From Microvirga soli (GTDB lineage Bacteria; Pseudomonadota; Alphaproteobacteria; Rhizobiales; Beijerinckiaceae), in assembly GCF_016734765.1 (NCBI RefSeq), contig NZ_JAERQE010000018.1, positions 34,863 to 98,862 on the forward strand: 64,000 nucleotides of DNA, in the 5' to 3' direction. The notes under the pieces were generated by a model. It was not told where the DNA came from and ran no database searches. It was given only the letters and a program-made list of their open reading frames with translations. The translations under genes and the position numbers were made by a program. The number at the start of each line of letters is the position of its first letter. Position 1 is the first letter of the stretch. Below, piece by piece: positions 40,423 through 49,232 of the stretch.

Positions 40423-41193
40423 TTAAGCCGCCCTCAGCGCCCGCCGCACCTCGGCTTCGGCGAAGGCGGTGGCCTGCTTGCGGTTGCCGTTGAACGGCAT
40501 CGGCTCGCCCCAGGTCACCACCACGTCGAGCGGGATGCCCTGGATGAACATCCTGAGATGGGACGCGAGATCCATGTCGCCGTACCAGGCGATGAACGGG
40601 CGGTCGCGCCGGGTGACGGGCAGGCCGTGGCGATGGGTGTAGGTGATGGCGAGCGGCTGCATGAGCACGCGCTCGACGCTGTCATGCATGAGAGCCGTCT
40701 GGGCCGCGCCGACCAGCGAGGAGCGGAAGGGCAGGAGCCGGTTGCCGTCGCTCGTGGTGCCTTCGGCAAACAGCACGACCACCTCGCCCTTCACCAGCCG
40801 GTGGGCCAGCGCATCGTTGACCTCCGCCGTCGCCTTGCGGCGCTGCCGGTCGATGAAGACGGAGCGCTGGAGCGTCGCCATGAAGCCCACCACCGGCCAG
40901 CCCTCGATCTCGGATTTCGCGATGAACGAAAGCGGGTGCAGGGATCCGATCACCGGAATGTCGAGCCAGGAGACGTGGTTCGACACCACGATGGTGGCCG
41001 CCCGGCCCGGCGGCGTGCCGCGCTCGATCACGCGCACGTTGAAGATTTTAAGAAACGCCCGGTGAAACCACGCCGGCAGCACATGCAGAATGGCCGACCA
41101 GCCGAGGCGCAGGGCAAGCATCTGCAGCGGCACGAGCACGAGGCTGCACAGGCCGAGCAGCAGAAGCCGGAAGACGACGGCGATTTTCGTCAC
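40423..41193 (-). CDS. plsC: 1-acyl-sn-glycerol-3-phosphate acyltransferase (PlsC)
   Basis: 256 residues. It acylates lysophosphatidic acid to phosphatidic acid at the inner membrane. The acyltransferase motif NHVSWLD (about residue 72) and the FAEGTTSDGN motif (about 141) are present, after an N-terminal hydrophobic anchor. GTG 41193 overlaps the fur stop (GTGA), so the pair is coupled. Confidence 0.93.
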   Translation of the reverse strand: MTKIAVVFRLLLLGLCSLVLVPLQMLALRLGWSAILHVLPAWFHRAFLKIFNVRVIERGTPPGRAATIVVSNHVSWLDIPVIGSLHPLSFIAKSEIEGWPVVGFMATLQRSVFIDRQRRKATAEVNDALAHRLVKGEVVVLFAEGTTSDGNRLLPFRSSLVGAAQTALMHDSVERVLMQPLAITYTHRHGLPVTRRDRPFIAWYGDMDLASHLRMFIQGIPLDVVVTWGEPMPFNGNRKQATAFAEAEVRRALRAA

Positions 41194-41645
41194 GCGTCGT
41201 CCTTGTCCAGCGGCACTGCATAGAGTTCGAGCCGGTGATAGACCACCTTGTAGCCGAGCCGCCGGGCGATCTCGTTCTGCAGCGCCTCGATTTCCTCGGA
41301 GCGGAACTCGATCACGTCGCCGGTTTCGAGATTGATCAGGTGGTCGTGGTGCTCGCGGGCCGCCTGCTCGTAGCGCGAGCGCCCGTCGCGAAAATCGAGC
41401 CGCTCCAGAATGCCTTCCGTCTCGAACAGCTTCACCGTGCGATACACGGTGGAGAGCGAAATGCGGTCGTCGACTTCAGCGGCGCGGCGATGCAGCTCCA
41501 CCACGTCAGGATGATCCTCGGCCGAATCGAGCACCTGCGCGATGATCTTGCGCTGACCCGTCATGCGCAGGCCCTTGTCGCGGCAGGCGCGCTCGATGGC
41601 GTCCGACCGGCGCGTTCTGGCGGATGTGCTGTTGCGTGTGGCCAA
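41190..41645 (-). CDS. Fur/Mur-type metalloregulator
   Basis: 151 residues. Winged-helix DNA-binding part (about 20-90) with GLRMTGQRKIIAQVL and SLSTVYRTVKLFE, then the metal-binding dimerisation part with REHHDHLINLETGDVIEF. The C-terminal CxxC zinc sites of classical Fur are missing, as in the rhizobial Fur/Mur proteins that answer to manganese. The only start that keeps the DNA-binding domain whole is TTG 41645, with GGGAG 11 nt upstream. It lies between rimI and plsC, a conserved place. Confidence 0.9.
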   Translation of the reverse strand: MATRNSTSARTRRSDAIERACRDKGLRMTGQRKIIAQVLDSAEDHPDVVELHRRAAEVDDRISLSTVYRTVKLFETEGILERLDFRDGRSRYEQAAREHHDHLINLETGDVIEFRSEEIEALQNEIARRLGYKVVYHRLELYAVPLDKDDA

Positions 41646-41694
41646 GGTTAAGCGACTCCCTGAGGAGGCTTATAAGCGAGGTGAGCGGAAGGGG

Positions 41695-42180
41695 CTATAG
41701 GTCGAGCGCCATGGTCAGGGCCGAAGCCTTCGTTCCGTCGGCCTTGTGGTAGTAGCCCGCCCGCCGTCTGGTCTCGCGAAACCCTGCCCGGCGATAGAGG
41801 GCGATGGCCGGCCCATTGCCCTCCTCGACCTCCAGGTGCACGCGGGCGACACCCCGGCGGGACAGGGCGTCGAGATGGGGGGTGAGAAGGATGCGGGCAT
41901 GGCCCTTTCCACGCGCCTCGGGGGCGATCGCCACCGTGATGATCTCCGCTTCGTCGAGCACGATCCGCGACAGCACGAAGCCGGACGGTTTCTTGGCCCG
42001 TCCGAGGAAGAGCCCGTCCGCCACGATGCCGCGCTCCCCGAGCATGCGCTCGAAGTCGAGGGTGCCCCACGGCCGTGGGAAGGCCGAGGCGTGGATCGCC
42101 GCGAGCCGGGCGGCGGCGGCGGTGCCGACGGGCTCCACATGGGGCGCAGGCGGATGGAGGAAGCGGTCGATAATGCTCAT
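41695..42180 (-). CDS. rimI: Ribosomal-protein-alanine N-acetyltransferase (RimI-like GNAT)
   Basis: 161 residues. GNAT fold with the acetyl-CoA loop APEARGKGHARILL (about residue 88) and the C-terminal EEGNGPAIALYRRAGF motif typical of RimI. It acetylates the N-terminus of S18 in E. coli; other targets are possible. It follows tsaB, as in many bacteria. Confidence 0.9.
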   Translation of the reverse strand: MSIIDRFLHPPAPHVEPVGTAAAARLAAIHASAFPRPWGTLDFERMLGERGIVADGLFLGRAKKPSGFVLSRIVLDEAEIITVAIAPEARGKGHARILLTPHLDALSRRGVARVHLEVEEGNGPAIALYRRAGFRETRRRAGYYHKADGTKASALTMALDL

Positions 42181-42205
42181 CGCGCGGCTTATGCTGGGAG
42201 AGTTC

Positions 42206-42892
42206 CTATTGCCGTGCGATCCGCGCCCCGTCCTGCGGCTTGGCGTCAGGCTCGCGCAGGTAGAGCGGCTTCGGCAGGGCCTGGGCCGGGTCGGCGAGCG
42301 CCCCGAGGCGCGCCACCCAGGCGATATCGGGGAAGGCCGACATGTCGCTGACCTGCGCCTCGACCCCTTGGATCCGGGCCTCTGCCGCCAGCATGGGGGC
42401 GGCCGATCCGGCCACGACGATCGGTCCCGAGCCGAGAAGCCGGATCGCCTCGCGATAGGTCATCAGCCCCGGTGGGATGATGGCGCGCCCGCCCGGCGCG
42501 ACGGCCTGGATGTAGAGGTGTCCGTGCTTGGCATCGATGGCGGCGGTGAAGAGCCCGCGCCTGTCGCCCACCATGAGCGGGGCCAGGAAGGCCGAGAGCG
42601 TCGCAACCCCCACGACGGGGATGCCGGCCGCCAGGCCGATGCCGCGGGCGGCGCTGATGCCGACCCTGAGGCCCGTATAGCTGCCGGGCCCGACCGTCAC
42701 GGCGACCCGGTCGAGACTCTCGAAGCCGCCGTCCACCTGGGCGGAGAGCCGGTCGAGAAGCGGCATCAGGGCCTCCGCGTGGCCGCGCTCCATGGGGATG
42801 GTGTCGGCGGCCAGCGGCACGGTCTCTCCGGCCTCGACGATGCAGGCTGAGCAGGCGCCGAGGGCGGTATCGATGGCAAGGACGCGCAACAT
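42206..42892 (-). CDS. tsaB: tRNA threonylcarbamoyladenosine biosynthesis protein TsaB
   Basis: 228 residues, an ASKHA-fold protein. It forms a complex with TsaD and TsaE to make t6A37 of tRNA. LAIDTALGACSACIV (N-terminal phosphate loop) and VTVGPGSYTGLRVGISAARG are family signatures. It lies upstream of rimI on the same strand. Confidence 0.95.
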   Translation of the reverse strand: MLRVLAIDTALGACSACIVEAGETVPLAADTIPMERGHAEALMPLLDRLSAQVDGGFESLDRVAVTVGPGSYTGLRVGISAARGIGLAAGIPVVGVATLSAFLAPLMVGDRRGLFTAAIDAKHGHLYIQAVAPGGRAIIPPGLMTYREAIRLLGSGPIVVAGSAAPMLAAEARIQGVEAQVSDMSAFPDIAWVARLGALADPAQALPKPLYLREPDAKPQDGARIARQ

Positions 42893-43017
42893 CTGTCTCC
42901 GTCAGGTCGTGACGTTTCTTTAGAGCATGAAGCCGAGGAGAGGGAACCCGATTTGTCGTTTCCTTGGAAATTTGAGCCCGCCCAGCCTCAGGCGGACAGC
43001 CAAGGCCCGGATCAAAC

Positions 43018-43045
43018 AAAAAGCGCGGCCCAGAAGAGCCGCGCT
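43018..43045 (-). terminator. Intrinsic terminator after the Nfu gene
   Basis: On the minus strand AGCGCGGC pairs with GCCGCGCT (8-bp stem, 8-nt loop) and is followed by TTTTTG. It lies 38 bp after the Nfu stop. Confidence 0.85.
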
Positions 43046-43082
43046 CGATCTTTGTACTCTCAGGCTTGTCCGGAGCAGCCCT

Positions 43083-43643
43083 TTAGACCGCCTGCACCTC
43101 GCGCACGTCCGGCAGGAAGTGGCGCAGCAGGTTCTGGATGCCGTGGCGGAGCGTTGCGGTCGAGGATGGGCAGCCGGAGCAGGCGCCCTTCATGACGAGA
43201 TAGACCGTGCCATCCTTGAAGCCCCGGAAGGTGATGTCGCCGCCGTCCCCGGCCACCGCCGGGCGGATGCGGGTCTCGAGCAGCTCCTTGATGGTCTCGA
43301 CGGTGGCGGCGTCCGCGTCGTCGAAGAACTCCTCGCCGTCCTCTTGGCTGACGCCGTAGCCGTTGGCGAAGAGGGGCGCGCCGGTCATGAAATGCTCCAT
43401 GATCGCGCCGAGAATCGCCGGCTTCAGGTGCTGCCACTCGCCATCGGCTTTCGTCACGGTGACGAAGTCGTAGCCGAAGAACACGCCGGTGACGCCTGGC
43501 ACGGCAAAGAGGCGCTCGGCCAGCGGGGAGACTTCACCCTGCTCGGGATTCTTAGCCTCAAAGGTGCCTTCTGGCATGACCACGCGGCCGGGCAGGAACT
43601 TCAAGGTGGCGGGATTGGGGGTGGCTTCGGTCTGAATAAACAT
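43083..43643 (-). CDS. Nfu-type Fe-S cluster scaffold protein (NifU family)
   Basis: 186 residues. An N-terminal Nfu_N domain (about 1-87, MFIQTEATPNPATLKFLPG) precedes a NifU C-terminal domain (about 105-175) with the cluster-binding GACSGCPSS (CxxC). It carries and hands over [4Fe-4S] clusters. ATG 43643 is chosen; the 9-residue extension upstream is unlike the family. Confidence 0.94.
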   Translation of the reverse strand: MFIQTEATPNPATLKFLPGRVVMPEGTFEAKNPEQGEVSPLAERLFAVPGVTGVFFGYDFVTVTKADGEWQHLKPAILGAIMEHFMTGAPLFANGYGVSQEDGEEFFDDADAATVETIKELLETRIRPAVAGDGGDITFRGFKDGTVYLVMKGACSGCPSSTATLRHGIQNLLRHFLPDVREVQAV

Positions 43644-43768
43644 CGTCGCGTGTCCTCTGCGCCGGTTCAAGGCCGGCCGAGTGGTGGATTTAGAATTGTT
43701 CTAACAGGTTCCTCTCCCAATGTGGATCGAATCGGGGCGGATTCCAAGGGGAGAAGCGATGCTCAAAC

Positions 43769-43868
43769 GTCATCCCGGGGCTGCGCAGCAGAACCCGGGA
43801 ACGCTGGACGGACATAGCGCCTCATTCGGAGAACGATCCCGGATCGGCTTGCGCCGTTCGGGATGACG
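43769..43868. repeat. Two dispersed ATCCCGG palindromes (family B)
   Basis: CATCCCGGGGCTGCGCAGCAG with ACCCGGGA (43771-43802), and GATCCCGGATCGGCTTGCGCC with CGGGATGACG (43835-43868), fill most of the 232-bp gap between the Nfu and Usp genes. They match the elements at 21331-21366 and 37369-37405. Confidence 0.6.
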
Positions 43869-43875
43869 GAGACCT

Positions 43876-44373
43876 TTATCCCGCGAGCGCGTCGATTTCC
43901 TCGTCCGACAGGCCACCCGGCACGATCACGATGGGGACCGGAAAGGAGGCGGCGGCGCGCCCGCCCAGAGTCGAGACCAGGGGGCCGGGGCCTTCCTTGC
44001 TGCTGCCGGCGCCGAGCACCAGGAACGAGATGTCTTCGTCCTCCTGGATCAGCTTCATGATCTCGTCCGCCCGCGTGCCGACGCGGATGATCTGCTCGGG
44101 CTCGACGCCCGCCGCGTTGCGTGCCTCGCGAGCAGCCGTATCGAGAAGCTTCTGGGCTTCCTCGCTCGCCTCCTCGATCATGGCCTCGCCCACGCCGATC
44201 CACTCGAAATTATCGGGCGGGTCGACGACCGCGAGCATCACCATGCTGGCGCCCGTGCGGGCCGCGCGGCGGGAGGCGAAATGCACCGCCCGGGCGCATT
44301 CCGGGGTCTTGTCGACCACCACCATGAATTTCGGCCTGTGGCCCGATTCGTAAGATCGACGCTTGTCGCTCAC
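43876..44373 (-). CDS. Universal stress protein (UspA family)
   Basis: 165 residues, one Usp domain. FMVVVDKTPECARAVHFASRRA opens the alpha/beta fold. The ATP-binding loop is seen as LVLGAGSSKEGPGPLVSTLGG near residue 120, followed by VPIVIVPGG. The N-terminal 14 residues are polar. The start is GTG 44373; there is no strong ribosome site. It lies downstream of trpS. Confidence 0.88.
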   Translation of the reverse strand: MSDKRRSYESGHRPKFMVVVDKTPECARAVHFASRRAARTGASMVMLAVVDPPDNFEWIGVGEAMIEEASEEAQKLLDTAAREARNAAGVEPEQIIRVGTRADEIMKLIQEDEDISFLVLGAGSSKEGPGPLVSTLGGRAAASFPVPIVIVPGGLSDEEIDALAG

Positions 44374-44463
44374 GGAACGCTCTCCTGATGACCCGGGATG
44401 CTGCCCTGCCTTTGGGGCAAGGGCAAGCGGGTCGCATGCCGCTCTTTTAAGCAGCGCCCGAGG

Positions 44464-45504
44464 TCAGCGCGACCGTACGAAACCCACGATGTCCTTGACC
44501 GAGTCCATGGTGACGGAGGCCAACGCCCGCGCCCGCGCGGAGCCGTCCGACAGCACCGCGTCGATATGGCCGGGATCGCCCATGAGGCGGCGCATTTCGT
44601 CGGCAACCGGCGAGAGCTTCGTCACGGCGACATCCACCAGTGCCGCCTTGAAGCCGGAGAACTGCGCGCCGCCATGCTGGCGCAGCACCTCTTCCGGGGT
44701 GGTGTCCATGAGGGCCGCATAGATCGCCACGAGGTTCTCGGCCTCGGGCCGGGCCTTCAGGCCCTCGACCTCGGAGGGCAGGGGCTCGGGATCGGTTTTC
44801 GCCTTGCGAACCTTCTGGGCGATGGTGTCGGCGTCGTCCGTGAGGTTGATGCGCGAATAATCGGACGGGTCCGACTTCGACATCTTCTTCGAGCCGTCGC
44901 GGAGCGACATGACCCGGGTAGCCGGGCCCTGGATCATGGGCTCGGTCAACGGGAAGAAGGCCTCGCCGAAGCCGTGGGCCGCGATCGACTCGGCCCAGTC
45001 GTTGTTGAACTTCTGGGCGATGTCGCGGGTGAGCTCCAGATGCTGCTTCTGGTCCTCGCCCACCGGCACATGCGTGGCGCGGTAGACCAGGATGTCGGCC
45101 GCCATCAGGCTCGGATAGGCGTAGAGGCCCACAGAGGCGTTCTCCCGGTCCTTGCCGGCCTTGTCCTTGAACTGGGTCATGCGGTTGAGCCAGCCGAGAC
45201 GGGCGACGCAGTTGAACACCCAGGCGAGCTCAGCGTGCTGCGGCACCTGGGACTGGTTGAAGACGATGTGGCGCTTGGGGTCGATGCCGGCTGCGAGGAA
45301 CGCGGCGGTCACCTCCCGGATCTGGCGCGTGAGATCACCGGGGTTCTGCGGCACCGTGATCGCATGCATGTCCACGACGCAGTAGATGCAGTCGTGCGTC
45401 TCCTGCATGGCCACGAAGCGCTTGATGGCCCCGAGATAATTCCCGAGATGAAGGTTTCCCGTAGGCTGAACGCCCGAGAACACCAGCTCCTTGAACTGCG
45501 CCAT
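44464..45504 (-). CDS. trpS: Tryptophanyl-tRNA synthetase
   Basis: 346 residues. Class I synthetase that charges tRNA-Trp. The HIGH motif appears as [11 protein letters not shown] (about residues 15-25) and the KMSKS motif as [14 protein letters not shown]. The start ATG 45504 ([11 protein letters not shown]) is the family start. It lies between murJ and the Usp gene, as in other Rhizobiales. Confidence 0.97.
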   Translation of the reverse strand: MAQFKELVFSGVQPTGNLHLGNYLGAIKRFVAMQETHDCIYCVVDMHAITVPQNPGDLTRQIREVTAAFLAAGIDPKRHIVFNQSQVPQHAELAWVFNCVARLGWLNRMTQFKDKAGKDRENASVGLYAYPSLMAADILVYRATHVPVGEDQKQHLELTRDIAQKFNNDWAESIAAHGFGEAFFPLTEPMIQGPATRVMSLRDGSKKMSKSDPSDYSRINLTDDADTIAQKVRKAKTDPEPLPSEVEGLKARPEAENLVAIYAALMDTTPEEVLRQHGGAQFSGFKAALVDVAVTKLSPVADEMRRLMGDPGHIDAVLSDGSARARALASVTMDSVKDIVGFVRSR

Positions 45505-45636
45505 CGCCTTGAACTCCCGAGGGACACATAGGCGAGCCAGATAACCCGCGCGCTGCCCCAAACTCTTTTTCAATGCATCGTCCTGACGGAAGGCGAAAGA
45601 CCTGCCTTCCCGGAACGTGCTTCTCTGCGGCGCGGG

Positions 45637-47193
45637 TTATGACAGGCCCGCGTCGGGACGCAAGGGTTCTGACGATTTTTTCGTGAGGGAGGCCCAATCG
45701 TCGCGGGTCACGGCGCCGGTCGCGAGGGCGGCAAGCGCATAAAGAATGAGGCCGCCGAGGCAGAAGGCCGCCAGCACGAGGGGCTCCGCCTCGGGAAGCG
45801 CATGTCTGGCGCCCAGGAGCCCCAGGCTCATGACCAGGGTTGCGGCACCTATCCGCACAAGGCGTCCCAGGCCCTGCGCATCCGGCGACCAGAGGCCGAT
45901 TCGGGACAGCCCCAGGATCACCGCGCCCGTGTGTGCAAGGCAGCCGAGGCTGACCCCGAGCGCAATCCCGGCCGGGCCGAACGGCCCCACGAGCAGGAGG
46001 GAGGCGATCACGGTCACTACGAGACCCGCAAAGGCGGTGGCGAGCGCTGTTCTCAAGGAACCCAGGGCGAAGAGAGTCTGGCTCAGAACCTTCGCCAATG
46101 TGGCGAAGGGAAGCCCCAGGCTCAGGGCCATGAGCACCAGGGCGGTGCCCTCCGTGTCGGCGGATCCGAAGGCACCGCGCTCGAAGAGAACCGTGCTGAT
46201 GGGGCGGGCCAGGATGAACAGGGCGGCGCTGGCCGGCAGGGCGAGCAGCAACGCCACTTCCAGGGCCCTTTTCTGCGCATCCACGAGGGTTTGGTGCTCG
46301 CCAGCCTGATACCGCCGGGCCAACTCAGGCAGGAGCAGGCTCGCGCTCAAGCCCGCCATCAGCCCGAGCGGCAGCTGCATCACACGCTCGGCGTAGTAGA
46401 GCCAGGAAACACCTGAGGGCCAGAACGAGGCGATCTGGGTGGCGGCGAGAAAGTAGATCTGCACCGCGCCGCTCGCTGCCAGCACGGGCAGCCCGGCCAG
46501 CAGCAGGCTTTTCAGCACAGGCGACCAGCGCGGTCGGCGAAAACGCACGAGGTGCGAGCCGCCCTGCAGGAGCGCGGCTGCCATGATGGCGAGCTGGATC
46601 AGGCCGGCGAGGGATGAGGCGGCGGCAAGCCATGCGGCCTTTTGGGCGAGCGGAAGATCGAACCCGCTCTCGATCACCACGAGCGCCAGGATCAGCCCGC
46701 CATTGACTGCGAGCGGCGCAAGGGCCGTTGCGGTGAAGCGCCCGCGCCCGTTGAGAACGGCAGCCCCGATGGAGGCCAGCGTCACGCAGATCACGATGGG
46801 AAAGGACAGGCGGGTATAGAGCGCGACCAGCGCCAATGTCTCGCCGTCATCGTGCAGGCCCGGTGCGAGGAGAAGGGCGATGAGGCCCGCGCCGATCTCA
46901 ATGAGGCCGGTGAGGGCCAGCAGCACAAGGGCGAAGACGCTGAGCGCATCGCCCGCCATTGTCGCTGCCTCGTCTGGCTCCAGGCGGCTCAGGGCCGGTA
47001 CGAGCACCGGATTGAGACCGCCCTCACCGACAACGCGGCGCACGAGGTTGGGCAGGCGCAACGCCGCGAGAAACGCATCCGCCACCGGGCCGGCGCCCAG
47101 AGCCTGGGCGAACAGCACGTCGCGCGCGAAGCCGAGGATGCGCGACACGATGGAGCCGAGGCCGACCAGAAGGGAGGAGCGGAGGAGCGACAT
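45637..47193 (-). CDS. murJ: Lipid II flippase MurJ (MviN)
   Basis: 518 residues with about 14 membrane helices. MurJ flips undecaprenyl-linked lipid II to the periplasmic face for peptidoglycan synthesis. GLGSIVSRILGFARDVLFAQ, DAFLAALRLPNLVRRVVGEGG and NPVLVPALS are the conserved N-terminal segments. A strong GGAGGAGCG lies before the ATG at 47193. Confidence 0.96.
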   Translation of the reverse strand: MSLLRSSLLVGLGSIVSRILGFARDVLFAQALGAGPVADAFLAALRLPNLVRRVVGEGGLNPVLVPALSRLEPDEAATMAGDALSVFALVLLALTGLIEIGAGLIALLLAPGLHDDGETLALVALYTRLSFPIVICVTLASIGAAVLNGRGRFTATALAPLAVNGGLILALVVIESGFDLPLAQKAAWLAAASSLAGLIQLAIMAAALLQGGSHLVRFRRPRWSPVLKSLLLAGLPVLAASGAVQIYFLAATQIASFWPSGVSWLYYAERVMQLPLGLMAGLSASLLLPELARRYQAGEHQTLVDAQKRALEVALLLALPASAALFILARPISTVLFERGAFGSADTEGTALVLMALSLGLPFATLAKVLSQTLFALGSLRTALATAFAGLVVTVIASLLLVGPFGPAGIALGVSLGCLAHTGAVILGLSRIGLWSPDAQGLGRLVRIGAATLVMSLGLLGARHALPEAEPLVLAAFCLGGLILYALAALATGAVTRDDWASLTKKSSEPLRPDAGLS

Positions 47194-47334
47194 GCGTTTC
47201 GGACTTAGCCGGATCGCTTCGTCTCGTGCAACTTTCCCTTACGGGTGCGACTGCATGAGACCCTCCCGCAGTGGCCATCCCCGGACTTGATCCATAGATC
47301 AGTCGCGGCCATCCACGTTTGAGGAAACACCACA

Positions 47335-47439
47335 CCTCATCCTGAGGAGCAGCCGCAGGCTGCGTCTCGAAGGAGGATCCAGAAACCACTGGAAGCTCCT
47401 TCGAGACGGATTGCTGGCGCAATCCTCCTCAGGATGAGG
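47335..47439. repeat. Double nested inverted repeat, about 105 bp
   Basis: The outer arms CCTCATCCTGAGGAG (47335-47349) and CTCCTCAGGATGAGG (47425-47439) are perfect complements. The inner arms GTCTCGAAGGAG (47364-47375) and CTCCTTCGAGAC (47396-47407) are also perfect. The 330-bp gap 47194-47523 has no gene; it also holds ATCACCGGCACAAGGCCGGTGAT (about 47470-47492), like the element at 22878-22910. Such CCTCATCCTGAGG elements are widely seen in Rhizobiales intergenic regions. Confidence 0.75.
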
Positions 47440-47523
47440 ACAGAGGAAATCTAATTGGATTGAATACGTGGATCACCGGCACAAGGCCGGTGATGACGTG
47501 AAGGGACAATCGAAAGAGAGCGT

Positions 47524-48150
47524 TTACCCCCTTGCCTGCGCAATCGCCTCGCGCTTCTGGGCCAGCGTCATGCCACCCCCATAGGATTGCGTCGCGACCA
47601 GGAAGGACGGGGTGGCGACGAAGCCGAGCGACTCACCGAGCTTGAGGGTGTCTTTCATCCATTGTGTAGTGCGCTCGCCATTGGCCGCTTCCTCCAGGCG
47701 TTGGCGATTGCCGCCGTGGCGCTCGGCTTCCGCGAGCGCCCGCCCCCCATCCACCGCGCCGCGCAGGCGGAAGAGGGCGAGATGCAGGTCGAGATAGCGC
47801 TCGGGGCCGTGGAGCTGGAGATAGGCGAGCGCCGCCTTGTGGGCCGTCACCGACGGGATGCCGAGCACGGCGAAATTCACCAGCACGTAGGTGAGGTCCG
47901 GCTCCGCCTTCAGGAGCGCCGGCAGGTCCCCGGCCGAGCGTTTGCACCAGGGGCAGTTGTAGTCGAAATACTCCACCATGATCACGTCGCCGTGCTTGTG
48001 ACCGAGCCGCACGGCGGACGGCAGGGCCAGCGTGTCCTCCACCAGCTCGATGGGAACGAGCTGCGGCTCCGGGGCCGATTGCGCGAAGGCGGGGATGCTG
48101 GCGCTGGAGGCGGCAAGGCCGGCCAGAAGGGTGCGGCGGGACAGGATCAT
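47524..48150 (-). CDS. DsbA-family periplasmic thiol oxidoreductase
   Basis: 208 residues. The N-terminus SRRTLLAGLAASSASIPAFA looks like a Tat-type signal (twin Arg). The thioredoxin-fold active site is YNCPWCKRS (CPWC, about residue 67), and a cis-Pro follows in VATPSF. It probably oxidises or isomerises disulphides in the periplasm, in the DsbA/Com1 group. It starts at ATG 48150 and is divergent from the methyltransferase gene. Confidence 0.9.
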   Translation of the reverse strand: MILSRRTLLAGLAASSASIPAFAQSAPEPQLVPIELVEDTLALPSAVRLGHKHGDVIMVEYFDYNCPWCKRSAGDLPALLKAEPDLTYVLVNFAVLGIPSVTAHKAALAYLQLHGPERYLDLHLALFRLRGAVDGGRALAEAERHGGNRQRLEEAANGERTTQWMKDTLKLGESLGFVATPSFLVATQSYGGGMTLAQKREAIAQARG

Positions 48151-48328
48151 GACGAAGTGACTCGGCTGAAGGGAAGCCCGTCCTGACGCCCGATCGTGGC
48201 GATGGCAAGGCCAAGGTTTGCGATCTCGCGAGCCTGTGAAAAGCCAGACCCGGTACGAAGCTCGGCTATTCAGTTGCACTTCTCGCCGTTCCTGCGGACA
48301 ATCGGGCCAAGAGGTGAGGAAAAGCCCG

Positions 48329-49225
48329 ATGAGTTCCGTTTTCAGCCAGGACGAACTGGCCCTAATCCGGCGCGCCTATGCCAAGCAGATTCTCACGCTC
48401 TCGGGCATCGCGAATGACCCAAGGTTGGAGGAAGCCTTCGCGGCCGTTCAGCGCGAGCGCTTCCTGGGCGCGCCGCCGTGGCTGATGTCGCGCGGGGCCA
48501 GATACGAGGCCGTCGCATCGCACGATCCGGTTGTGATCTATCAGGATGCGCTCTTCGCTCTCGCGTCCGGACAGGGCGTCAACAACGGCAGTCCGTCCCT
48601 TCATGCCCACTGCCTTCACGCCCTGTCGCTGTGCGAAGGCGAGCGCGTGGCCCATATCGGCGCGGGCACGGGCTACTACACGGCGCTCATGGCGCATCTC
48701 GTCGGCGCAAACGGCCATGTGCTCGCCGTCGAGTTCGACCCTGTTCTGGCCGAGCGCGCCCGGGGCAATCTGGCCGATCTTTCCAATGTCACCGTCGTTC
48801 AGGGCGACGGTGCCGAATGGCCGCGCGAGGACGTGGATGCGGTTTATGTGAATTTCGCCGTCGAGCGGCCGGCCGAGGCCTGGATCGAACGCCTCAAACA
48901 GAGCGGCCGGCTGATCTTCCCGCTTGGCATTCCACGGCCGAAGCCGAGCTCACGGGGAGGGACGCATTCGCTTCATGGCGCGGGATTGTGCGTGACACGG
49001 AAAAGCACCGGCCTTGCCGTGCAATGGCTGGGTCACGTGTCCTTCGTCTGTGCAGAAGGGCGCCTGTCGCAGCCGGGCGAAGACAGGCAGGCGCTGCAGG
49101 CCGCCTTCGAGCGCGGCGGCATGGAATTCGTGCGCAGCCTCGTCTGGCGGGAGAGCGCCCCGCCTGGACGATGCTGCTTCACCGGATCGGGCTGGGCCCT
49201 GTCCTACGATGAGGTGCCTGAATGA
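48329..49225 (+). CDS. Protein-L-isoaspartate O-methyltransferase-like protein
   Basis: 298 residues. A Rossmann methyltransferase with motif I VAHIGAGTGYYTALMAHLVG (about residue 110), preceded by the PCMT-type GVNNGSPSLHAHCLHAL. The core resembles PIMT, which repairs isoaspartyl residues, but motif I differs and the C-terminus carries about 90 extra residues. The substrate is thus uncertain. GAGGTGAGGA about 9 nt upstream fixes the ATG at 48329. Confidence 0.8.
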   Translation: MSSVFSQDELALIRRAYAKQILTLSGIANDPRLEEAFAAVQRERFLGAPPWLMSRGARYEAVASHDPVVIYQDALFALASGQGVNNGSPSLHAHCLHALSLCEGERVAHIGAGTGYYTALMAHLVGANGHVLAVEFDPVLAERARGNLADLSNVTVVQGDGAEWPREDVDAVYVNFAVERPAEAWIERLKQSGRLIFPLGIPRPKPSSRGGTHSLHGAGLCVTRKSTGLAVQWLGHVSFVCAEGRLSQPGEDRQALQAAFERGGMEFVRSLVWRESAPPGRCCFTGSGWALSYDEVPE

Positions 49226-49232
49226 GCAGGGA

